Shown here in pieces: positions 49,314-58,935 of a DNA stretch of 64,000 nt. The translations under genes and the position numbers were made by a program. The first letter of the stretch is position 1; each line of letters begins with the position of its first letter. The stretch comes from Bacteroides finegoldii DSM 17565 (lineage in GTDB: Bacteria; Bacteroidota; Bacteroidia; Bacteroidales; Bacteroidaceae), in assembly GCF_000156195.1 (NCBI RefSeq), contig NZ_GG688321.1:100174-164173 (forward strand), in the 5' to 3' direction. The notes below the pieces were generated by a model. It did not search any database, had not been told where the DNA came from, and saw nothing but the letters and a program-made list of their open reading frames with translations.

Positions 49314-49753
49314 TGAGAGACACGATTATCATCCACTGTTCCGCCACCCGTGCGGGACAGGATTTCACAGCCGCCGACATCGACCGCTGGCACCGTGCGC
49401 GCGGTTTCCGTTCCATCGGCTATCATTTCGTAATCCGGCTCGACGGAACCATCGAACCGGGAAGGGATGTCTCCCTCGACGGAGCGCATTGCACGGGCTG
49501 GAACCGCCGAAGCATAGGTATCTGCTACGTGGGCGGGCTGGACAAGGAAGGCCGTCCCGCCGACACCCGGACGGAAGCCCAACGCAAAGCGCTCATCCGC
49601 CTGGTGGAAGACCTGCGGCTCGTTTACCCCGACATCAGACAAGTGATAGGCCACCGGGACACCAGCCCCGACCGCAACGGTGACGGCATTATCTCGCCCA
49701 ACGAGTTTATCAAGATGTGCCCCTGCTTCGACGTACGCAACGAGTTCCGATAA
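49313..49753 (+). CDS. N-acetylmuramoyl-L-alanine amidase
   Basis: 146 residues, Amidase_2 fold. Zinc ligands H8 ('IIIHCSAT'), H114 ('VIGHRDTSPDRNG') and C136 ('MCPCFDV'). The loop between the last two ligands is longer than in the prophage endolysin. No signal peptide. Similar genes are typical of HU/DUF4248 clusters, where the role is unknown; it is not part of the prophage. Confidence 0.88.
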   Translation: MRDTIIIHCSATRAGQDFTAADIDRWHRARGFRSIGYHFVIRLDGTIEPGRDVSLDGAHCTGWNRRSIGICYVGGLDKEGRPADTRTEAQRKALIRLVEDLRLVYPDIRQVIGHRDTSPDRNGDGIISPNEFIKMCPCFDVRNEFR

Positions 49754-49790
49754 ACCGCACAATGTATCACTTTTTAAAACTTAATTTATC

Positions 49791-50834
49791 ATGGCACGCA
49801 TTTCCAAACCCGGATTAGATTATTTCCCCCTAGATGTCAATTTCCTGCAAGACCGGAAAGTGCGCCGCATCTCCTGCCGCCATCACGCGGCAGGAATTGC
49901 CGCGCTCACTTCCCTGCTTTGTCTTATCTACAAAGAAAAAGGCTATTATGTCCTTTGGAACAAGGACACAATGTTCGACATCGCTCAGGAAGCCTGTTGC
50001 GAGGAGGAGGAAATGCAGGCCATCATCGACGATTGTCTGTCGGTGGGATTGTTCGACACCTATATATATAAGGAGTACGGGGTGCTGACCTCGCAAGCCA
50101 TCCAAGAGCAGTATCACAAAATCATCATCGACAGCCGGAGGAAATACAAATTGCCTTTGGAAAACTTCTGGATGATCAAGGAGGAGAAAGAAGCGAATGA
50201 TAACGAGGAGGAAACAGAGGAGAGAAAAGAGACAAAGGAGACAAAGGGGGAAAACGGAGGACAGACGAATGAATCCGCAGTAAGTTCGAACAAATTCGCA
50301 GCAAGTTCGGGCAAACTTGCAGCAGATCCGGGCAAATTTGCAGCAACAATGCCACAAACAAAACAAGAAACGGATACAGATATTAAAAGTAAACAGGAAA
50401 TGGAGAGGGAAAATGAAAGCAAATCGGAAACCCGAAAAGACAAAGAGACAGAGAGGGAAGGGAAAATGAGAAAGGAGAGCGAGAAGCCGCCCGTTCCGCC
50501 AAACGGCGTTTCTCAGGCTTCGCCTGTTGCTGTAAGGGGTTTGTCTTTAGGGGATTCGTCCGGAGGGGACTTCGAAGCTATACTACGACTAAATATGGAA
50601 GCTATCGGCATCCGGAACGAACAGACCGCCAAAGCCATTTTCGCCCTTGCCCGACGAAAAGAACTGGGAGGAATCAACGGCACGCTATGGAAAATCCTCA
50701 GTCCCGGATACCGCCCTACCCTGCTCAAAAAGAACGAACCGGGAGATTACATCCTTTGGGCACTCAATCACCCGGCCGAATTTGAAAGCACTTACAACGG
50801 AATGCTACAAAAAATGGTGAGGGGAAGAAGCTGA
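49791..50834 (+). CDS. DUF4373-type replication-like protein
   Basis: 347 residues. Residues 1-110 match DUF4373 ('KPGLDYFPLDVNFLQDRKVR', 'ALTSLLCLIYKEKGYYVLW'), a winged-helix-type domain related to phage replication initiators. A middle stretch (about 145-235) is highly charged and low-complexity and includes three degenerate 8-residue repeats around 'KFAASSGKLAADPGKFAA'. The C-terminal 80 residues look folded again ('IGIRNEQTAKAIFALARRKE'). Confidence 0.75.
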   Translation: MARISKPGLDYFPLDVNFLQDRKVRRISCRHHAAGIAALTSLLCLIYKEKGYYVLWNKDTMFDIAQEACCEEEEMQAIIDDCLSVGLFDTYIYKEYGVLTSQAIQEQYHKIIIDSRRKYKLPLENFWMIKEEKEANDNEEETEERKETKETKGENGGQTNESAVSSNKFAASSGKLAADPGKFAATMPQTKQETDTDIKSKQEMERENESKSETRKDKETEREGKMRKESEKPPVPPNGVSQASPVAVRGLSLGDSSGGDFEAILRLNMEAIGIRNEQTAKAIFALARRKELGGINGTLWKILSPGYRPTLLKKNEPGDYILWALNHPAEFESTYNGMLQKMVRGRS

Positions 50835-51049
50835 AATAATAAAAAGTCACCCATTTAGCGGAATCAATGATATTTTATTATCAAAACAAACACTTACAAC
50901 ACTTTCCTTATGACACACCAAATAATCTAAAAGCAAGCAAACAACCCATATGACATTTCAAAATCCCATATCAATACCGGAATCCACTTTCAATATGACA
51001 GTATTTAGTTAAAAACGCATTACTTTTCTTAGTTTATTATAATTTATAT

Positions 51050-51057
51050 TATCTTTG
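51050..51057 (+). promoter_or_regulatory. -7 element of the SusC/SusD operon
   Basis: TATCTTTG matches TAnnTTTG, 53 bp before the SusC-like ATG. The 276-bp gap from 50835 is AT-rich and otherwise empty. Confidence 0.7.
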
Positions 51058-51110
51058 CAGCCTGTTAGAGAGAAATGATGTGTTTTTAGGTTAAAATTAA
51101 GAGAGAATTT

Positions 51111-54100
51111 ATGAAAAGAAAATTGATGTTCTTCATGACCTTCCTATTTATAGGCATAGGTCTGGCGACAGCGCAGACATCCAAAGTGACCGGATTGGTA
51201 ACATCCGAAGAAGATGGACAGCCTGTCGTAGGTGCTTCAGTATTAGTCAATGGCACCACTCTTGGTACAATCACCGATATTGACGGTAAATTTACAATCA
51301 GCAACGTACCAAGCTCCTCCAAAACCTTACGTGTTTCTTATGTGGGAATGCTCCCCCAGGAAGTGACAATCAAGGAAGGGATTTTAAAAATCGTGCTGCG
51401 TTCGGACGCGAAGGCGCTGGACGAGGTGGTCGTTACCGCCTTAGGTATCAAAAGAAGCGAGAAAATACTAGGTTATGCCGCTTCTACAGTGAAAAATGAC
51501 GATTTGGTCGCAGCCAAGTCAGGTTCCGTGATGTCCGGACTTTCCGGAAAAATAGCCGGTGTAAACATTTCCAGCTCCGGAACGGCCGGTAGCTCACAGA
51601 AAGTAATCGTGCGCGGTTATTCCTCTTTCTCCAGCAACCAGCCGCTATACGTCATCGACGGCGTGCCGATGTCCAACAACACCAGCCTCTCCAACGACCA
51701 GGGCAACGGTGTCATTGCCGCCAGCGACGCTATCGACTTCGGTAACGGGGCAAACGACATCAACCCCGACGACGTGGAATCCGTCACCGTGCTGAAAGGC
51801 GCCTCAGCCACCGCCCTCTACGGCTCGCGCGCCGCCAACGGTGTAGTGATGATCACCACCAAACGCGCCAAACAAGAGAAACTGACCGTTTCGTACGACG
51901 GCTCTTTCATGGCTTCCAACGTGCTCCGCGTGCCGCAGGAACAGGACAAGTTCGGACAAGGATGGGGAACGTGGAACAGAGGCGAGAACGGATCGTGGGG
52001 ACCGGCATTGGACGGCCGGCTCAACGAATGGGGCTCCAGCAAACTGACTACCCCGATGAAAAAGCACTACTCGTTCGTGAAAGACAATCTCCGCAACTTC
52101 TACACCACCGGATTCGAGATGAACAACAACATCAGCGTCCGCACCGGTAACGAAAAGATGGGCTTGATGCTTTCTTACGGCAACACCTCCTCTAACGGCG
52201 TGCTGCCCAACAATGCCGACAAATACGAACGTAACACCCTGTCGTTCCGTGGCAACATGAAATTCGGCAAGTTCGCCGCCGACGCCAGCATCACGTATAT
52301 CCGCAAAGACATGACGAAAGCCGCCGCCGGACAAGGAAACGCGGGAGCCACCATGCAGCAGGAACTGATACAGCACCCGGTGGACATCGACTATTCTGTC
52401 ATGAAGGATTTCAACGACGAACGGTTCAACGGAGACAACTATTACACGTGGTACGCGCAGAACCCTTACTGGGTACTCGCCAACAATAAGAACAACTATC
52501 AGGACGACCGCATCTACGGTAAACTGGAATTGTCTTACGAGGTCATTCCCGGTCTGAAGGCCGTAGGACGTCTCGGAGGTGACTTCACCAACGCCCGCCA
52601 GAAGCTGCGCACGGCGAAACTGACGTACGCCGACAATTCATACAGCAGCATCGGAGGCAAATCCGAAGAAAAGGGTACTTATACCGAACGTACCGATAAT
52701 TACGACCAGATCGACGCAACCCTCTTCCTGAGCGCCAACTACAATATCGGCACAGACATCACTCTCGGAGGTACGGCAGGATGGAACCTCAACCAACGGA
52801 AATCGTCTTATCTGAAGTCGTTTCTCGAAGGGCTGTTCATGGAAGGATGGTACAATCTGCAGAACGGGACCGACAAGCCCGTCAGCACCAATTACAGCGA
52901 TTTGCGCAGAACAATCGGAGCCTTCGCACAGGTGGAATTCGGGTATAAGAATTTCTGGTTTGTCAACCTTTCCGGACGCAACGACTGGTCGTCTACACTG
53001 CCCATCCACCACAACAGTTTCTTCTACGGAGGAATCAACACGTCCGTCATCCTGACCGATATGTTCCCCTCGCTGAAAAACAACGTGATAGACTTCCTGA
53101 AAGTGCGCGCCGCATGGGGACAGACGGGTAACGACGCCGACGTGTACAGAACGCTGGCATACTACATCCCCGATCATATTTCATCCGGCTACGGCTATCT
53201 GGACACTCCGTTGAACGGGGCGCTGGGACTGACCGAATACAACCGCCAGCCCAACAACAACCTGAAACCGGAGAAGACTTCCGAATGGGAATTGGGCTTG
53301 ACCGCCAACTTCCTCAGCAACCGCATCGGCATTGACTTCGCCTACTACGACAAGCTGACCAAAAACCAGATCATCGCGGCAGACGTCGCCCCGGAAACAC
53401 GCTACACCAGTGCCGTGCGCAACGTTGGCGAAATTTCCAACAAAGGTATCGAAATCGCCCTCAACCTGACTCCGATCCGCACCAAAGAGGTGGAATGGGA
53501 CTTGGGAGTCACCTTCAGCAAGAACTGGAGCAAGGTGAACAAGTTGTGGAACGAGGGGGACAAGCCTGTGACCGAATACGTATTGAAAACGGCTTACAGC
53601 GCCAACTTCGTTGCCAAAGTCGGCGAACCGCTCGGAATCTTCCAAGTGCCCGCCCTCGCTACCGTACAGGACGAGAACAGCCCTTACTACGGCAAAGTGA
53701 TTGTCGACGCCAACGGTATCCCGACTACCAGCAACAGCGAAATGAAGACGATCGGTTCGTCCGCTCCCGACTTCAATATGGGTTTCAACACCCGCGTGAG
53801 CTACAAAGGATTCACCCTTTCTGCTGTGGCCGACTGGCGTAAAGGCGGTTATATGTACTCCTACACCGCACAACTGATGCACTTCGTCGGCAACACTACC
53901 CGCTCGCTGTTCAACAACCGCGAACCGTTCGTCGTGCCCAACTCCGTAATCGCCCTCAAGGACGGAGGCTACGCCGAAAACAACCGTCCCGTGACCAGCG
54001 ACAACATGAGCAGTTATTACAGCGACTCTTACTCAGACAGCCAGTTCGAGAACTTCATCATCCCGAAAGGTTATGTGAAACTGAGGGAACTGGTCTTGTC

Positions 54101-54317
54101 TTACTCATTCCCGAAAGCATGGATTTCCAAACTGGGTATCCAGCAGCTAGACCTGAGCCTGATCGGACGCAACCTCTTTATGTGGACTCCGAAAGCTAAC
54201 AATTACGTAGACCCGGAAACCACAACTTTCGGTAACGATATCGCTTCCGAACTGGGAGAATTTGCCGCCTTGCCTTCTACGCGCAATATAGGTGGAGGTA
54301 TTAAAGTTGTATTCTAA
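51111..54317 (+). CDS. SusC/RagA-like TonB-dependent outer-membrane transporter
   Basis: 1068 residues. Signal peptide ending at 'GLATAQ' (about 22), a carboxypeptidase-regulatory-like domain (about 25-95, 'VTGLVTSEEDGQPVVGASVL'), a TonB box-like 'DEVVVTALG', a plug with 'RGYSSFSSNQPLYVIDGVP' and 'VTVLKGASATALYGSRAANG', and a 22-strand barrel ending in '...GGGIKVVF'. It imports a glycan or peptide with its SusD partner. No regulator (ECF sigma, HTCS) is adjacent, so the substrate cannot be guessed. Confidence 0.95.
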   Translation: MKRKLMFFMTFLFIGIGLATAQTSKVTGLVTSEEDGQPVVGASVLVNGTTLGTITDIDGKFTISNVPSSSKTLRVSYVGMLPQEVTIKEGILKIVLRSDAKALDEVVVTALGIKRSEKILGYAASTVKNDDLVAAKSGSVMSGLSGKIAGVNISSSGTAGSSQKVIVRGYSSFSSNQPLYVIDGVPMSNNTSLSNDQGNGVIAASDAIDFGNGANDINPDDVESVTVLKGASATALYGSRAANGVVMITTKRAKQEKLTVSYDGSFMASNVLRVPQEQDKFGQGWGTWNRGENGSWGPALDGRLNEWGSSKLTTPMKKHYSFVKDNLRNFYTTGFEMNNNISVRTGNEKMGLMLSYGNTSSNGVLPNNADKYERNTLSFRGNMKFGKFAADASITYIRKDMTKAAAGQGNAGATMQQELIQHPVDIDYSVMKDFNDERFNGDNYYTWYAQNPYWVLANNKNNYQDDRIYGKLELSYEVIPGLKAVGRLGGDFTNARQKLRTAKLTYADNSYSSIGGKSEEKGTYTERTDNYDQIDATLFLSANYNIGTDITLGGTAGWNLNQRKSSYLKSFLEGLFMEGWYNLQNGTDKPVSTNYSDLRRTIGAFAQVEFGYKNFWFVNLSGRNDWSSTLPIHHNSFFYGGINTSVILTDMFPSLKNNVIDFLKVRAAWGQTGNDADVYRTLAYYIPDHISSGYGYLDTPLNGALGLTEYNRQPNNNLKPEKTSEWELGLTANFLSNRIGIDFAYYDKLTKNQIIAADVAPETRYTSAVRNVGEISNKGIEIALNLTPIRTKEVEWDLGVTFSKNWSKVNKLWNEGDKPVTEYVLKTAYSANFVAKVGEPLGIFQVPALATVQDENSPYYGKVIVDANGIPTTSNSEMKTIGSSAPDFNMGFNTRVSYKGFTLSAVADWRKGGYMYSYTAQLMHFVGNTTRSLFNNREPFVVPNSVIALKDGGYAENNRPVTSDNMSSYYSDSYSDSQFENFIIPKGYVKLRELVLSYSFPKAWISKLGIQQLDLSLIGRNLFMWTPKANNYVDPETTTFGNDIASELGEFAALPSTRNIGGGIKVVF

Positions 54318-54334
54318 AAAAAAAACGATCGAAG

Positions 54335-55825
54335 ATGAAAAAATTCAAGTATTTATATATAGGTGTATTAAGCGCCATCCTGTCCGGCACGTTCACCTCT
54401 TGCGAGGACTATCTGGACGTCAACAAAAATCCGAATTATCCGGACGAATCACAAGTGACGGTAACGACGTTACTGCCGTCCGCATTCACCGGCTCGGCTG
54501 CCGCAATGGGGTATTTGTACCAACTCTACGGTTCTATGTGGTCACAGCACTACACGCAGAATCCGTCATCCAGCCAATATATCACGCTGGTCAACTATGC
54601 GATGACTTCTTCCAGCGACCTCCGTCTGTGGAGAATTCCGTACGCGGACGTTTTGCCTGATCTCGATCTCGTCATCAAGAAATCGGAAGAGGAAGGTGCG
54701 TGGAACTATTGGGTGGTCGGAAAAATCATGACCGCGTTTACTTATCACGTGCTCACCGACGCTTATGGAGATATTCCTTTCACCGAAGCTCTGAAAGGTC
54801 AGAACTGCAAATACGACGATAGTAAAACGGTGGTTTATCCCGGCATTATCAAAATGCTGGACGACGCAATCGACAAGGAAGCGGAAGCCTCTGCCAAAGG
54901 TCTGAAAACCATGAACGTGGAAGATTATATCTATGACGGGGATATCGCGAAATGGATCAGATTTGCCAAAACTTTAAAGTTGAAGTTGCTCATGAGAGAC
55001 TTTGACACGAACAAGGCGGAGATACAAACAATGCTCGCTGCCGGTGATTTTCTGAAAGACGACGCAACGGTACACTGTTTCGAGGATGTCGTAAATAAGT
55101 CCAATCCGTTCTATGAAAATGACCGCCGACAGTTGAATACGACAAATAATGTACGCGCCTGTACGACGTTGTATAACTATCTAGCCGAATATGAAGATCC
55201 GCGCATCGGAGACTTTTACGAGAAGACTGCCGCATCTGACAGAACCGAATACAGAGCGATTCCTTATGGAAACAGAACTTCCAGCGCATATAGCATTTCA
55301 ACAACTTCGCGTGCCGTAATCGGTGCTACCGATCCTGTTTATTATATGTCAGCGGCCGAAGCCGAATACCTGTTGGCGGAATGCTACGCACGACTGGGAG
55401 ACAAAGGCAGCGCCAAGACTCATTATGACAAAGCCGTTGAATTTTCTTTCGCCAGATGGAACCATGGCGACAAAGCTGCTGAATTTATTGCAGTTGGAAA
55501 ACCTTACGAATTCCAAGACACCGACGAAGAAAGTATGCTGAAATGTATCCTTACCCAGAAATGGATTGCCAGCACCCGTTGCCAGGCTTGGGATGCATGG
55601 TTCGATATCAACCGCACCGGTATTCCGGAAGTCAGCGAGTATACAACAGACGGTGATCCGGATGATTACGTTTTGGGTACGCTGGCATATAACCCCAACA
55701 GTTCGTTAGCTAAGGGTCAGTTTGCTCACCGCTTCATCTACTCAAAAGAGTCGTTGGACTATAATACGAATGCGCCTACGAAAGTTCCGGCAATTACCGA
55801 ACCTCTGTGGTGGCATAAAAAATAA
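54335..55825 (+). CDS. SusD-like surface lipoprotein
   Basis: 496 residues. Lipobox 'TFTSCEDYLD' (Cys about 23) with the acidic residues after Cys that direct surface export in Bacteroides. 'AYGDIPFTEALKG' and 'YYMSAAEAEYLLAECYARLG' are SusD-type TPR and conserved segments. It forms the lid on the SusC barrel. 17 bp after susC-like stop, same operon. Confidence 0.93.
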   Translation: MKKFKYLYIGVLSAILSGTFTSCEDYLDVNKNPNYPDESQVTVTTLLPSAFTGSAAAMGYLYQLYGSMWSQHYTQNPSSSQYITLVNYAMTSSSDLRLWRIPYADVLPDLDLVIKKSEEEGAWNYWVVGKIMTAFTYHVLTDAYGDIPFTEALKGQNCKYDDSKTVVYPGIIKMLDDAIDKEAEASAKGLKTMNVEDYIYDGDIAKWIRFAKTLKLKLLMRDFDTNKAEIQTMLAAGDFLKDDATVHCFEDVVNKSNPFYENDRRQLNTTNNVRACTTLYNYLAEYEDPRIGDFYEKTAASDRTEYRAIPYGNRTSSAYSISTTSRAVIGATDPVYYMSAAEAEYLLAECYARLGDKGSAKTHYDKAVEFSFARWNHGDKAAEFIAVGKPYEFQDTDEESMLKCILTQKWIASTRCQAWDAWFDINRTGIPEVSEYTTDGDPDDYVLGTLAYNPNSSLAKGQFAHRFIYSKESLDYNTNAPTKVPAITEPLWWHKK

Positions 55826-55861
55826 TAAGGATATTGAACAATAGAAAGAAAGGATATATAC

Positions 55862-56446
55862 ATGAAACCTATTAATTATTTATTAGTCCTGATGTTCGCA
55901 ATGGTCACTTTCGTGTCATGCGACACTTATGGAGACTATGAGCAGGAGTTTGCCCCTATATACCCGCTAAGCGGACAATATTACGTCAAAGTGCTGGACG
56001 AGAACAATGAGGAACTGGTTATAAGCACAACAAAGGACGATGACGAATCATACAACGTCTACGGAACTTATCTGTATCTGTACAATACAGCAGATAATGA
56101 TAAGGACAAGTTGTGGATCAAGTTGCCGAATACAAGCCTTTTCAAACAAGGTATTCTAGGCAAAATCAGTTGTAATGTGGAAGAACTCACCTTTAACGGA
56201 ACAGCAGGCAATATGGTTGCCGATGGAACGACTCCCGTAGGGGAATTTACAGTCACTTCCGGAAAAGTCACTTTAGAAAGCGTTACGACTCCGACAAACG
56301 GGAAAGCGGACGGCATCGAAGTGAAATATACGCTGGAAGGCAAAACGTACACCATCAAAGGCTTCCGCCGCACCGGATGGGATGACGATGAAACGTGGGT
56401 TGAGCCTATTACTACTCCCGACGATACATCCGGCTCTCAGCCATAA
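55862..56446 (+). CDS. Lipid-binding-hydrolase-like lipoprotein (Lipid_bd-like)
   Basis: 194 residues. Lipobox 'VTFVSCDTYG' (Cys about 20). Beta-rich body ('YYVKVLDENNEELVISTTKD', 'GIEVKYTLEGKTYTIKGFRR', 'GWDDDETWVEP') as in the Bacteroides family annotated lipid-binding putative hydrolase (from memory). Third gene of the SusC/SusD operon, likely a surface or periplasmic accessory. Confidence 0.65.
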   Translation: MKPINYLLVLMFAMVTFVSCDTYGDYEQEFAPIYPLSGQYYVKVLDENNEELVISTTKDDDESYNVYGTYLYLYNTADNDKDKLWIKLPNTSLFKQGILGKISCNVEELTFNGTAGNMVADGTTPVGEFTVTSGKVTLESVTTPTNGKADGIEVKYTLEGKTYTIKGFRRTGWDDDETWVEPITTPDDTSGSQP

Positions 56447-56502
56447 GAACTAATTTCTCCCCTCCTCTTTCTCCCCTCCTCAAAAAAGGGGGGGGATATA
56501 TC

Positions 56503-56635
56503 AAAACGCAGATTAACGCAAGTTAGCATAGATTATTCAAACAGGCTCCAAGTCTTGACTAATTCATTTCAATTGATATATTAATCAACGACTTATAGAA
56601 TCTTTTCTATGATAATTTGCGTTAATCTGCGTTTT
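56503..56635. repeat. 133-bp palindromic MITE-like element
   Basis: The ends AAAACGCAGATTAACGCAA (56503-56521) and TTGCGTTAATCTGCGTTTT (56617-56635) are perfect 19-bp inverted repeats, extending inward to about 30 bp with a few mismatches. No coding. It lies between the lipoprotein gene and the end of the response-regulator gene and may also terminate transcription on both strands. Confidence 0.7.
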
Positions 56636-56644
56636 ATTATTCAT

Positions 56645-57067
56645 TTACCACTGCAAGTCGGGCAGATATTTACTTAGTGTACCACGAAGAACCCCTAGCG
56701 TAATCGGCTTCACCAGCACTTCCGTAGCTCCCGCCTTCATCGCATTTTCCTTATCCGAACTGAAAGCGTAGGCAGTCTGCATGATAATGGGAATCGTAGT
56801 GTTGGACTCACGAATAATTTTCGTCGCTTCCAACCCATTCATCAACGGCATTTTAATGTCCATCAACATCGCTTTGGCATTTTCGCCGTGTGTTTGAAAT
56901 AAATTTACCATTTCTTCTCCGTTCCGCGCCCACAGGATATCACATTTTTTACCTATGATCGCTTTAATCAGTTTAAAGTTGCTGTCGTCGTCTTCAGCCA
57001 CAAGTATAAGCGGTCTGAATTCAGATGTTTGCGTACTTTCCATATTATTTAGTATATTATTTTCCAT
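56645..57067 (-). CDS. Stand-alone CheY-like response regulator
   Basis: 140 residues, a single receiver domain. Acidic pocket 'AEDDD' (25-28), phosphoacceptor D70 ('MLMDIKMP'), T98 ('MQTAYA') and K120 ('VKPI') are all present. No output domain, so it acts by protein contact or in a phosphorelay with an unlinked histidine kinase. It is divergent from the ABC-F gene. Confidence 0.93.
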   Translation of the reverse strand: MENNILNNMESTQTSEFRPLILVAEDDDSNFKLIKAIIGKKCDILWARNGEEMVNLFQTHGENAKAMLMDIKMPLMNGLEATKIIRESNTTIPIIMQTAYAFSSDKENAMKAGATEVLVKPITLGVLRGTLSKYLPDLQW

Positions 57068-57088
57068 CTACATCCTTCTATATACTTA

Positions 57089-57172
57089 AGTTAATATCCT
57101 GTCTCAACAAGTTAATATCTTATTTCAACAAGTTAATATCTTATTTCAACAAGTTAATATCCTATTTCAGCC
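57089..57172. repeat. Four 21-bp tandem repeats
   Basis: Units starting AAGTTAATATC at 57089, 57110, 57131 and 57152; variants are C/T-level substitutions. They lie between divergent genes and upstream of both start regions. Copy number may vary between strains. Confidence 0.85.
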
Positions 57173-57204
57173 CGCAAGATATAAAAAATATTCATATATT
57201 TCGC

Positions 57205-57212
57205 TATCTTTG
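57205..57212 (+). promoter_or_regulatory. -7 element of the ABC-F gene
   Basis: TATCTTTG matches TAnnTTTG, 22 bp before the ATG at 57235. Confidence 0.7.
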
Positions 57213-57234
57213 CGCCTCAATTTAAAAGAATAAT

Positions 57235-58872
57235 ATGATTTCTGTAGACGGACTGGCCGTAGAATTTGGCGGCACGACTTTATTTAGTGATATCTCTTTC
57301 GTTATTAATGAAAAAGACCGCATCGCCCTGATGGGGAAAAACGGGGCGGGAAAAAGTACACTGCTCAAGATTCTGGCAGGCGTGAGGCAACCTACACGCG
57401 GCAAGGTCTCTGCACCGAAAGAGTGCGTGGTGGCCTATCTGCCCCAACACTTGATGACGGAGGACGGACGCACGGTGTTCGACGAAACGGCACAGGCTTT
57501 CGCGCATCTGCACGAGATGGAAGCGCAAATCGAGAAACTGAACAAGGAGTTGGAGACACGGACGGACTACGAAAGCGACAGTTATATGGCTCTGATCGAG
57601 GAAGTATCCTCCCTGAGCGAGAAGTATTATTCAATCGACGCCACGAACTACGAGGAGGATGTAGAGAAAGCGTTGCTCGGACTCGGTTTCCGCCGGGAAG
57701 ACTTCGGACGTCAGACGAGTGATTTCAGTGGCGGATGGCGGATGCGCATCGAGTTGGCGAAGTTACTGTTGCAGAAACCGGACGTGCTGCTGCTTGACGA
57801 GCCGACGAACCATCTCGACATCGAGTCTATCCAATGGCTGGAAGATTTCCTGATCAATAACGGCAAGGCGGTGATTGTCATCAGCCACGACCGCAAGTTT
57901 GTCGACAACATCACGACCCGCACCATCGAAGTGACGATGGGGCGCATCTACGACTACAAAGTAAACTACTCACAATACCTCCAACTGCGCAAGGAACGCC
58001 GCGAACAGCAACAGAAGGCGTACGATGAGCAGCAGAAGTTCATCGCCGAGACGAAGGAGTTCATCGAACGTTTCAAGGGGACGTACTCGAAGACCTTGCA
58101 GGTACAGAGCCGTGTGAAAATGCTGGAGAAACTGGAACTGCTGGAGGTGGACGAAGAGGACACTTCCGCTTTGCGTCTGAAATTTCCGCCTTCCCCCCGT
58201 TCGGGCAGTTATCCGGTCATCATGGAGAATGTTGGGAAAACGTATGGAGAGAAGGTGGTGTTCAAGGGCGCCAATCTGACGATTGAGCGCGGAGACAAGG
58301 TGGCGTTCGTCGGCAAGAACGGCGAGGGTAAGTCTACGCTTGTCAAATGTATCATGCGGGAAATAGAGCACGATGGCACGCTGACGCTGGGACATAATGT
58401 ACAAATCGGGTATTTTGCACAGAATCAGGCTTCACTGATGGACGAGAATCTAACTGTGTTCCAGACGATTGACGACGTAGCGAAAGGGGAAATCCGGAAC
58501 AAGATCCGCGACTTGCTGGGTGCTTTCATGTTTGGCGGTCCGGAGGAGTCGATGAAGAAAGTGAAAGTGCTTTCGGGTGGAGAACGTACCCGCCTGGCAA
58601 TGATCAAGCTATTGCTGGAGCCGGTCAACCTTCTCATCCTGGACGAGCCGACGAATCACCTCGACATGAAAACAAAGGACATCCTGAAACAGGCGTTGCT
58701 CGATTTTGACGGCACGCTGATTGTCGTTTCGCACGACCGTGATTTCCTCGACGGACTGGTATCAAAGGTTTATGAGTTTGGCAATCAGAAGGTGACGGAA
58801 CACCTATGCGGTATCTATGAATTCCTCGAAAAGAAAAAGATGGATTCGTTGCAAGAGCTGGAAAAGAAATAA
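57235..58872 (+). CDS. ABC-F family ATPase
   Basis: 545 residues with two ABC cassettes and no membrane segments. First: Walker A 'GKNGAGKST' (34-42), signature 'FSGGWRMR' (about 164-171), Walker B 'VLLLDEPTNHLD'. Second: 'GKNGEGKST' (about 359-367), 'LSGGERTRLAM', 'LLILDEPTNHLD'. A basic/Gln-rich linker (about 245-315) between them contacts the ribosome in ABC-F proteins. It probably acts in translation; a role in antibiotic resistance cannot be told from sequence. Confidence 0.95.
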   Translation: MISVDGLAVEFGGTTLFSDISFVINEKDRIALMGKNGAGKSTLLKILAGVRQPTRGKVSAPKECVVAYLPQHLMTEDGRTVFDETAQAFAHLHEMEAQIEKLNKELETRTDYESDSYMALIEEVSSLSEKYYSIDATNYEEDVEKALLGLGFRREDFGRQTSDFSGGWRMRIELAKLLLQKPDVLLLDEPTNHLDIESIQWLEDFLINNGKAVIVISHDRKFVDNITTRTIEVTMGRIYDYKVNYSQYLQLRKERREQQQKAYDEQQKFIAETKEFIERFKGTYSKTLQVQSRVKMLEKLELLEVDEEDTSALRLKFPPSPRSGSYPVIMENVGKTYGEKVVFKGANLTIERGDKVAFVGKNGEGKSTLVKCIMREIEHDGTLTLGHNVQIGYFAQNQASLMDENLTVFQTIDDVAKGEIRNKIRDLLGAFMFGGPEESMKKVKVLSGGERTRLAMIKLLLEPVNLLILDEPTNHLDMKTKDILKQALLDFDGTLIVVSHDRDFLDGLVSKVYEFGNQKVTEHLCGIYEFLEKKKMDSLQELEKK

Positions 58873-58921
58873 TAAATAATAAAAAGAAGGGGGCGGATTC
58901 CGGGAGAAGATAAAGAATTTG

Positions 58922-58929
58922 TATCTTTG
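58922..58929 (+). promoter_or_regulatory. -7 element of the His-rich protein gene
   Basis: TATCTTTG lies only 6 bp before the ATG at 58936, so the transcript would start at or next to the start codon. Confidence 0.6.
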
Positions 58930-58935
58930 CGCAGG

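Noticed and set aside
45957..50834. Accessory cluster as part of the same prophage
   Set aside because: It lies outside the right inverted repeat and contains a second amidase and HU-like gene typical of host clusters.
57025..57225. 66-residue frame with KLISYFN repeats
   Set aside because: Translation of the 21-bp tandem repeats; no credible start.
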